A stretch of DNA of 6,899 bases from an uncultured Bacillota bacterium (GTDB lineage Bacteria; Bacillota; Clostridia; UBA1381). Shown here piece by piece: positions 1-3,969 of the stretch. The stretch spans positions 1-6,899 of the forward strand of contig CASFSH010000042.1 of NCBI GenBank assembly GCA_949297205.1, given 5' to 3'. Each line of letters starts with the position of its first letter. Position 1 is the first letter of the stretch. Both the position numbers and the translations under genes were made by a program. Under the pieces are notes generated by a model. The model searched no databases. It saw only the letters and a program-made list of their open reading frames with translations, and was not told where the DNA came from.

Positions 1-732
1 ACATATGGTGCAGGAGGAGGAACAAGCAAGCATACTCTTGCAATTGCACAAAATTTAAAGAATAAATACAATGTTACACCGCTTGCACATTTAACTTGTG
101 TTTCGTCGACAAAAGAGATGATAAAAAACCAGTTAAAGCTCTTATCAGAAAGCGGTATTGAAAATATTTTGGCTTTAAGAGGAGATATACCGCAAGGTGT
201 GGATTCTTTAAAGTTTGATTATAAATACGCAAGTGATTTAATAAAAGAGATAAAAAATTTCGGAGATTTTTGTGTGGGAGGCGCTTGTTATCCCGAAGGG
301 CACGTTGAGTCGGAAAATCAGAAGAAGGATATAGAAGCATTAAAGAAAAAGGTTGATGCAGGATGCGAATTTTTAACCACACAGATGTTTTTTGATAATA
401 ATATACTGTATAATTTTTTGTATAAGATAAGGGAAGCAGGAATTACTGTCCCCATTGTTGCAGGAATTATGCCTGTTACAAACGGAAAACAGATTGAAAG
501 AATATGCAAGCTGTCGGGAACATATTTGCCGCAGCGTTTTAAATCAATAGTGGATAAATTCGGAAATTACCCCGATGCCATGAAGCAGGCAGGTATTGCA
601 TACGCAACCGAACAGGTAACCGACCTTTTGGCAAACGGTGTTAATAATATACATATTTATTCAATGAATAAGCCCGATGTTGCGGAAAAAATAAAAAATA
701 ATTTATCTGATATATTAGCGGTGAGAAATTAA
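1..732 (+). CDS. metF: 5,10-methylenetetrahydrofolate reductase, 5'-truncated
   Basis: Cytosolic flavoenzyme that reduces methylene-tetrahydrofolate to 5-methyl-tetrahydrofolate, the methyl donor for methionine synthase. The reading frame is open from base 1, giving 243 codons. It starts inside the family motif around VTYGA (here TYGAGGGTSKHT), so roughly the first 50 residues, including the conserved EFFPP segment with its catalytic Glu, lie off the left edge. Visible family landmarks are AHLTCV (fragment residues about 30-35), LRGDIPQG with the FAD-region Asp at about residue 62, CYPEGH, TTQMFFDN with the substrate-contacting Gln at about 128, GIMPV, and the C-terminal HIYSMNKP corresponding to the HFYTLNR stretch of E. 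coli MetF. Its stop overlaps the start of the next gene (TAATG), so the two are translationally coupled. Clostridial enzymes of this type may use an electron donor other than NADH; that cannot be read here. Nothing suggests damage beyond the window edge. Confidence 0.95.
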   Translation, partial: TYGAGGGTSKHTLAIAQNLKNKYNVTPLAHLTCVSSTKEMIKNQLKLLSESGIENILALRGDIPQGVDSLKFDYKYASDLIKEIKNFGDFCVGGACYPEGHVESENQKKDIEALKKKVDAGCEFLTTQMFFDNNILYNFLYKIREAGITVPIVAGIMPVTNGKQIERICKLSGTYLPQRFKSIVDKFGNYPDAMKQAGIAYATEQVTDLLANGVNNIHIYSMNKPDVAEKIKNNLSDILAVRN

Positions 733-1406
733 TGCAAAAAAATTTTGTAGCAGAACAATTCAGTATCGATATAAAAAAATTAAAGATAAGACGTTCGGAA
801 ATCGCACGTTATATGTATGCAAAAAATGCAGTCGAAAAAATTGATGGCCTTATATCCGAGTGTCTTTTTGAATGTGAAAATTGTTTTGATTTACGTGGAA
901 TATACATGAAACTTCCTGTAAATGTAAAAGAAAATGTTTTGGATTTTTCGGTTTTTAAGGTAAAATCAAACGGATTGGCAAAACTACTTAAAGAGTCAAA
1001 TGAAGCTGTTTTGTTCGGCGCAACAATAGGTCACGACATTGACAGACTGATAAAAAGATATTCGCATATCAGCCCGGTTAAAGCCCTTACATTTAATGCA
1101 ATAGGTACTGAGGTTTTGGAATGTTTTTGTGATGAATTGTGTAATTTTGTTAAAGAAAAGATGAATACGAATATTACTCCGAGATTTTCTCCGGGATACG
1201 GCGATTTGTCAATAGAGATACAAAAAGATATTTCGAAGGTATTAGAACTTTCAAAAAATATAGGTATTACCTTAACACAAAATCTTGCAATGGTTCCGTC
1301 AAAATCAGTTACTGCAATATTCGGAACAATATGCGGTGAATACGATAAAAAAAATAAATGCAGTGAGTGTAATATGCAAGAGTGTAAATTTAAAAAAAAT
1401 AAATAA
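732..1406 (+). CDS. Stand-alone B12-dependent methionine synthase activation domain protein
   Basis: 224 residues resembling the C-terminal reactivation domain of cobalamin-dependent MetH, here as a separate protein, as is common in Clostridia. In the family, this domain binds S-adenosylmethionine and remethylates cob(II)alamin after oxidation. The best motif is RFSPGYGDLSIEIQKDI (R151 to Y156, then the downstream stretch), matching the RPAPGY SAM-binding signature of MetH. LFGATIGHDIDR and the segment around MVPSKSVTAIFG are also typical. Cysteines cluster at 44/48/51 and at the C-terminus (201, 210, 213, 218). The C-terminal group has a CxxCx4C pattern and could hold a metal, which is inference. 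The ATG overlaps the metF stop by one base and is preceded by GGTGAG (720-725) six bases upstream, so it is co-translated with metF. The partner MetH catalytic protein is not in the window; a strong terminator follows, so any metH must be upstream of metF or elsewhere. Confidence 0.88.
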   Translation: MQKNFVAEQFSIDIKKLKIRRSEIARYMYAKNAVEKIDGLISECLFECENCFDLRGIYMKLPVNVKENVLDFSVFKVKSNGLAKLLKESNEAVLFGATIGHDIDRLIKRYSHISPVKALTFNAIGTEVLECFCDELCNFVKEKMNTNITPRFSPGYGDLSIEIQKDISKVLELSKNIGITLTQNLAMVPSKSVTAIFGTICGEYDKKNKCSECNMQECKFKKNK

Positions 1407-1413
1407 CAATTTT

Positions 1414-1450
1414 AACAACCGTGATACTTTTGTTATCAGGTTGTTTTTTT
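1414..1450 (+). terminator. Rho-independent terminator of the metF operon
   Basis: AACAACC (1414-1420) pairs with GGTTGTT (1439-1445), and TGATA (1422-1426) pairs with TATCA (1434-1438), with one bulged G at 1421. The loop is CTTTTGT, and the T-tract runs to 1450. It begins 8 bases after the stop of the activation-protein gene. A 12-bp stem followed directly by T's is a textbook intrinsic terminator. Confidence 0.9.
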
Positions 1451-1492
1451 GTGCGTTTCACCTTTAAAATTATACCTGTTACATAATTAATA

Positions 1493-1521
1493 TTTACAAA
1501 GAAGAAAACATCTATTATAAT
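1493..1521 (+). promoter_or_regulatory. Sigma-A-type promoter of the LytTR/LiaF-like pair
   Basis: TTTACA (1493-1498) and a perfect TATAAT (1516-1521) are separated by 17 bases. This predicts transcription from about 1528 and a short leader of roughly 23 nt before the TTG start. It lies just after the metF-operon terminator, so the LytTR gene begins a new transcription unit. An imperfect AT-rich inverted repeat (AATTAT 1468-1473 / ATAATT 1483-1488) sits just upstream of the -35 and could be a regulator site. Confidence 0.8.
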
Positions 1522-1536
1522 AATGTTAAAAGAGAA

Positions 1537-1544
1537 AAGGGGTG
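1537..1544 (+). promoter_or_regulatory. Ribosome binding site that sets the LytTR start
   Basis: AAGGGGTG differs by one base from AAGGAGGTG-like Shine-Dalgarno sequence and ends six bases before TTG at 1551. The upstream in-frame GTG at 1542 lies inside this SD and would itself have almost no spaced SD, so TTG is the better start. Confidence 0.65.
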
Positions 1545-1550
1545 AGGAAA

Positions 1551-1997
1551 TTGAAAATTACGATTGAAACAGACAGCAGTATGAGTGAAGATGATATAAT
1601 AATAAAATGTAAAACAGCAGACGAAAATATAAAAAGAGCGGTTGAGTATTTTAAAAGTTTTATTTCCAAGTGCGGTATTGTTTTTTATAAAGACTCAAAG
1701 GAGGTATATTTAAAATTAGACGAGGTATTGTTTTTTGAATCATCGGATAATCGTATTTATGCCAATACCAAAAATGATGCTTACATTGTAAAAAGCAAGC
1801 TGTATATACTCGAAGAGATACTTCCTGATAATTTTCAAAGAATATCAAAATCCTGTATTGTGAACATTAATCATATATTTTCAATTGATAAGACATTTGC
1901 CTCCTCAAAATGCATATGTTTTTCTCAAACATATAAACAGGTATATATATCAAGAAATTATTTTCAGGATATTAAAAAAGCTTTAAATAAAAAATAA
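1551..1997 (+). CDS. LytTR-domain DNA-binding transcriptional regulator
   Basis: About 148 residues from TTG 1551 (151 if GTG 1542 is used). TTG is chosen from SD spacing and because the resulting N-terminus, MKITIE followed by an acidic stretch, is typical of this small stand-alone LytTR family. There is no response-regulator receiver domain: a short N-terminal region (about 1-48) is followed directly by the LytTR fold (about 50-145). The diagnostic stretch runs from EVLFFES through YILEEILPDNFQRISKS and CIVNINHIFSI to VYISRNYFQDIKKAL. LytTR proteins bind DNA by beta strands at paired short direct repeats and usually act as activators. The gene has its own promoter and lies 46 bases upstream of a membrane-protein gene. 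In LytTR regulatory systems such a neighbour typically restrains the regulator, which makes post-translational control by the next gene product a plausible inference. No target sites are confidently visible. Confidence 0.87.
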   Translation: MKITIETDSSMSEDDIIIKCKTADENIKRAVEYFKSFISKCGIVFYKDSKEVYLKLDEVLFFESSDNRIYANTKNDAYIVKSKLYILEEILPDNFQRISKSCIVNINHIFSIDKTFASSKCICFSQTYKQVYISRNYFQDIKKALNKK

Positions 1998-2043
1998 TAA
2001 AATAAAAGTTATTTTTTTAAAAATGAAATAATGGAGGGTTATT

Positions 2044-2727
2044 ATGAAAAAGAGTAATATTATGTGGGGATTGTTTTTTATACTTTGTGCGGTGTTAATT
2101 GTTTTAAATGCCTTTGATTTATTTTCTCCTTTGAGTTTATGGACTGTTTTGTTAACTATATTTCTTGTGGTGATTTTAATAAACAGTTTGATTAAAATAA
2201 ATTTTTTCGGCATTTTTATGTCAATAGCTGTTTTGGGTATTTTATATGATGATATTTTGCATATTGAAAAACTCACACCGTTTCCGATTTTGATAATAGG
2301 AGTTTTTCTGAGTATTGGATTTGAAATGCTGTTTTCAGGAATAAAAATAAAAAATAAAATTGTAATTCCTACCGAGATTAACGAAAATGAGAATGATGAA
2401 AATATATATCTTGATGTTAAATTTAATGGCTGTACAAAATATATTTATTCAAAAAATCTTAAAACAATCACGTGCAGAAGTAAATTTTCCGGTGTGAAAG
2501 TTTTTTTTGAAAATGCTGACATTATGGGAAACTCTGCAGATATGATTTTGGATTTTTGGTTTGGAGGACTGGAGATTTATGTCCCCAAAAATTGGAATGT
2601 TGTGGATAACACCGATACACTTTGCTGCGGTTTACATGAAAGCGGTGTAAAAGAACAGAATTTTACAAAAACACTCATATTAAACGGAAAAACGAGATTT
2701 TCCGGCATTGAAATAAAATACATCTAA
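2044..2727 (+). CDS. Four-helix membrane protein with LiaF-like C-terminal domain
   Basis: 227 residues. Four hydrophobic segments are visible at about 6-24, 32-50, 53-69 and 80-98. A polar linker (about 103-120) then leads to a soluble C-terminal domain rich in beta-type sequence. The C-terminal half has the pattern of the LiaF/cell-wall-active-antibiotic-response domain: repeated SKFSG and TRFSGIEI stretches, and FWFGGLEIYVPKNWNV, the family's GL-x-IYVP-x-W element. In Bacillus LiaF the membrane protein represses the LiaRS response to envelope stress; this gene has no LiaRS beside it but a LytTR regulator instead. The start ATG is preceded by GGAGGG (2033-2038) with a five-base gap. Spacing of 46 bases from the regulator and no terminator or promoter between them support one operon. 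A sensor or inhibitor role for the LytTR partner is inferred from context only. The Cys-Cys pair in the TLCCGL stretch sits where relatives often have FGG and is of unknown meaning. Confidence 0.8.
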   Translation: MKKSNIMWGLFFILCAVLIVLNAFDLFSPLSLWTVLLTIFLVVILINSLIKINFFGIFMSIAVLGILYDDILHIEKLTPFPILIIGVFLSIGFEMLFSGIKIKNKIVIPTEINENENDENIYLDVKFNGCTKYIYSKNLKTITCRSKFSGVKVFFENADIMGNSADMILDFWFGGLEIYVPKNWNVVDNTDTLCCGLHESGVKEQNFTKTLILNGKTRFSGIEIKYI

Positions 2728-2807
2728 CAAGTAACACAAAAATATAATTGGATAGATATTCAATTATTATATAAAATAACCATAATATTCGAAAAGGAAA
2801 ATAATGC

Positions 2808-2836
2808 TTGCATTTTCGATTAAAATAATATATAAT
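2808..2836 (+). promoter_or_regulatory. Promoter of yajC
   Basis: TTGCAT (2808-2813) and perfect TATAAT (2831-2836) are separated by 17 bases, placing the start of transcription near 2843 and giving a leader of about 28 nt. The -35 lies on a small inverted repeat, AATGC-TT-GCATT (2803-2814), and a second arm pair, TCGAAAA (2789-2795) / TTTTCGA (2813-2819), surrounds it. A repressor site is possible but unproven. Confidence 0.72.
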
Positions 2837-2870
2837 AATCATATTACGAAATCAAGAAAGGAAGAAAAAA

Positions 2871-3242
2871 ATGTTAGGATTTATTACAGCATATGCGGAT
2901 CAGGCCGCAACTACCGCTGAAAATGCCGCACAAACAACGCAAACCGGCGGCGTTATGGGTATGATAATCAGCTTATTGCCGATGATTTTAATTATTGCCC
3001 TTTTATATTGGATGATGATAAGACCTCAGAGAAAACAGCAAAAGCAGCAGCAGGAAATGAGAGCAGCTTTAAAAGTTGGTGATAAGGTAGTAACGATTGG
3101 CGGTATCTGCGGTAAGGTTTCAAAAATTAAGGATGATTATGTATATATCGAAACAAGTATGCCGGGTGCACCTGATCAGAAATCATATATTAAATTTAAG
3201 AAAAATGCAATAGAAACAGTTGAAAAACAAGTTGAAGAATAA
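2871..3242 (+). CDS. yajC: Preprotein translocase subunit YajC
   Basis: 123 residues, normal length for the family. YajC is a single-pass inner-membrane protein that associates with SecDF and SecYEG and assists protein export. A short N-terminal Ala/Thr/Gln-rich segment (to about residue 27) is followed by one transmembrane helix (about 29-50). Then comes the family signature IRPQRKQQKQQQEM (50-63) and the small cytoplasmic domain with LKVGDKVVTIGGICGKV (67-83). The ATG has AAAGGAAG (2857-2864) six bases upstream and its own promoter. In many Clostridia yajC sits after tgt and before a TIGR04086 membrane gene and secDF. Here the TIGR04086 gene is kept, but the upstream neighbour is the LiaF-like gene and no secDF follows within the window. 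Confidence 0.95.
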   Translation: MLGFITAYADQAATTAENAAQTTQTGGVMGMIISLLPMILIIALLYWMMIRPQRKQQKQQQEMRAALKVGDKVVTIGGICGKVSKIKDDYVYIETSMPGAPDQKSYIKFKKNAIETVEKQVEE

Positions 3243-3246
3243 TATT

Positions 3247-3299
3247 AAAACCTTCGTAATATATATTAATTATAAAATATAGATTACGGAGGTTTTTTT
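3247..3299 (+). terminator. Terminator-like hairpin that contains the next gene's Shine-Dalgarno
   Basis: AAAACCTTCGTAAT (3247-3260) pairs with ATTACGGAGGTTTT (3283-3296) over 14 positions with a single T-G wobble. The loop is 22 nt and AT-rich, and the 3' arm runs into seven T's (3293-3299). This has the form of an intrinsic terminator for yajC. The 3' arm contains GGAGG (3288-3292), the only good SD for the ATG at 3300, seven bases away. In read-through mRNA the SD would be paired, so the element could both stop transcription and shut off translation of the downstream gene. Confidence 0.8.
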
Positions 3300-3680
3300 A
3301 TGTCGGAGGATAGAAAAATAAATTTAAAAGGAATTGTTAAAGGTGTACTTATTTCATTGGTGATAACAATGGTATTCGTAATAATTACTGCGCTTATATG
3401 TTATTTTGCTGATGTTCCTGATGGTATAATATCAATTATTCTTTATATAATCAGTGCTGTCAGTGTTTTTGCAAGTTCTCTGTTTTTGGCAAAAAGTATT
3501 TCAAACAACGGATTGCTGCACGGGTTGATTTTGGGTGCGGGATATTTTATTGTTATTTTTATTTTTTCGGCTGCTTTTAAACAACAAGTAGGTATTAACA
3601 TGAAGTTTTTTATTTCCATGTCTGCGGCTTTGGCAAGCGGAATGTTGGGTGGCATACTGGGTGTTAACACAAAAGAGTAA
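3300..3680 (+). CDS. TIGR04086 family small membrane protein
   Basis: 126 residues, almost entirely four transmembrane helices (about 13-36, 43-64, 72-92 and 101-122) with short polar ends. Length, helix pattern, the glycine-rich segment NNGLLHGLILGAGYF (69-83) and the C-terminal ASGMLGGILG (112-121) fit the TIGR04086 family, which is known mainly from endospore-forming Firmicutes and is often next to yajC. No biochemical function is established for the family. The start is fixed by GGAGG at 3288-3292. That SD lies inside the hairpin separating this gene from yajC, so expression relative to yajC is probably reduced or conditional. In many Clostridia this gene is followed by the SCIFF peptide gene and its radical-SAM maturase; neither is present here. 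No terminator is visible after the stop. Confidence 0.8.
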   Translation: MSEDRKINLKGIVKGVLISLVITMVFVIITALICYFADVPDGIISIILYIISAVSVFASSLFLAKSISNNGLLHGLILGAGYFIVIFIFSAAFKQQVGINMKFFISMSAALASGMLGGILGVNTKE

Positions 3681-3734
3681 AAAGTGTACAAAAAGGCGGT
3701 TAGCTAATTTGTAATAATTACTTGTTATTTTCTC

Positions 3735-3763
3735 TTGATATATGCGTGTTTATGTGTTATAAT
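3735..3763 (+). promoter_or_regulatory. Strong distal promoter P1 of the helicase gene
   Basis: TTGATA (3735-3740), a 17-base spacer, and perfect TATAAT (3758-3763), with TG at 3755-3756 giving an extended -10. This predicts a start near 3770 and therefore a leader of about 200 nt before the TTG start at 3970, much longer than the other leaders in this window. Confidence 0.78.
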
Positions 3764-3889
3764 TATATGATACAACAGTTAATTGGAAAATGACGTGAAA
3801 AAATATGCATTTCAGCTGTTTTCGAAATTTAAAGTGTGTTTATATACGTTATAGATTCTCAAACATATGAGCTGAGTATTTCTTTTTCA

Positions 3890-3898
3890 TGTTATAAT
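3890..3898 (+). promoter_or_regulatory. Possible proximal promoter P2 (extended -10)
   Basis: TGTTATAAT forms a TG-extended perfect -10 box (3893-3898). No good -35 is found at the right distance (AGCTGA at 17 bases). If active, transcription would start near 3905, inside the GC-rich inverted repeat, which would then act as an operator over the start site. Confidence 0.4.
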
Positions 3899-3924
3899 AT
3901 GTGCCGCCACATATTGGCGGCATG
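3896..3924 (+). repeat. Two overlapping, mutually exclusive inverted repeats
   Basis: Repeat A is AATATGTG (3896-3903), CCGC, CACATATT (3908-3915): a perfect 8-bp dyad with a 4-nt loop. Repeat B is TGCCGCCA (3902-3909), CATAT, TGGCGGCA (3915-3922): a perfect 8-bp dyad with six G-C pairs, extendable by two G-U pairs to 3900/3924. They share bases and cannot form together. There is no T-run, so this is not an intrinsic terminator. It lies 46 bases before the helicase start and directly overlaps the predicted P2 start site. A compound operator or a two-state RNA switch are the two readings. Confidence 0.7.
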
Positions 3925-3955
3925 GAAAATTAAAGTGTTTACTTTTATGACGGAC

Positions 3956-3962
3956 GGAGGTG
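3956..3962 (+). promoter_or_regulatory. Shine-Dalgarno that sets the helicase TTG start
   Basis: GGAGGTG is a perfect SD seven bases before TTG at 3970. TTG is the first possible start in frame after the stop at 3931-3933. The next ATG (3988) would be 25 bases from the SD and would remove the conserved start of the family. Confidence 0.85.
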
Positions 3963-3969
3963 CAGAACT

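Larger units (their letters stand above)
3770..3969 (+). other. Long 5' leader of the helicase gene, no gene inside
   Basis: The region between P1 and the helicase start holds no convincing coding sequence. Candidate RNA pairings include AACAG/CTGTT and GAAAATG/CATTTC (with a bulge) around 3774-3821, a short CTCA/TGAG hairpin near 3858-3871, the GC-rich element at 3896-3924, and AAAGT-GTTT-ACTTT at 3932-3945. I recognise no known riboswitch. Most of it is AT-rich and individually weak; only 3896-3924 stands out clearly. Confidence 0.45.

Noticed and set aside
1697..1705. Perfect internal Shine-Dalgarno (AAAGGAGGT) inside the LytTR gene, near the start of the LytTR domain
   Set aside because: No start codon lies 5-12 bases downstream in any frame; the next in-frame TTG (1728) is 22 bases away. 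It encodes an ordinary SKEV stretch.
2744..2767. Inverted repeat ATAATTG/CAATTAT after the LiaF-like gene as a terminator
   Set aside because: The 7-bp stem has one G-C pair, a 10-nt loop and no following T-run, so it is too weak to call a terminator.
3661..3670. Perfect 10-bp palindrome GTGTTAACAC near the end of the TIGR04086 gene
   Set aside because: It has no loop for an RNA hairpin, encodes conserved-looking VNT codons and is not near a promoter; probably chance.
3805..3870. Small ORF of 21 codons in the helicase leader (starts MHFSCFRNLK)
   Set aside because: No Shine-Dalgarno ahead of the ATG, ordinary AT-rich composition, and no recognisable family; a chance ORF is more likely than a leader peptide.
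3901..3933. Ten-codon GTG ORF just before the helicase, in the same frame
   Set aside because: It lacks a Shine-Dalgarno and its codons are made up of the inverted-repeat arms; the pattern is explained by the dyad.
3681..3938. AAAGTGT occurring three times (3681, 3831, 3932) in the gap
   Set aside because: A seven-base AT-rich word with irregular spacing (150 and 101 bases) and divergent flanks is not enough to claim a repeat family or operator array.
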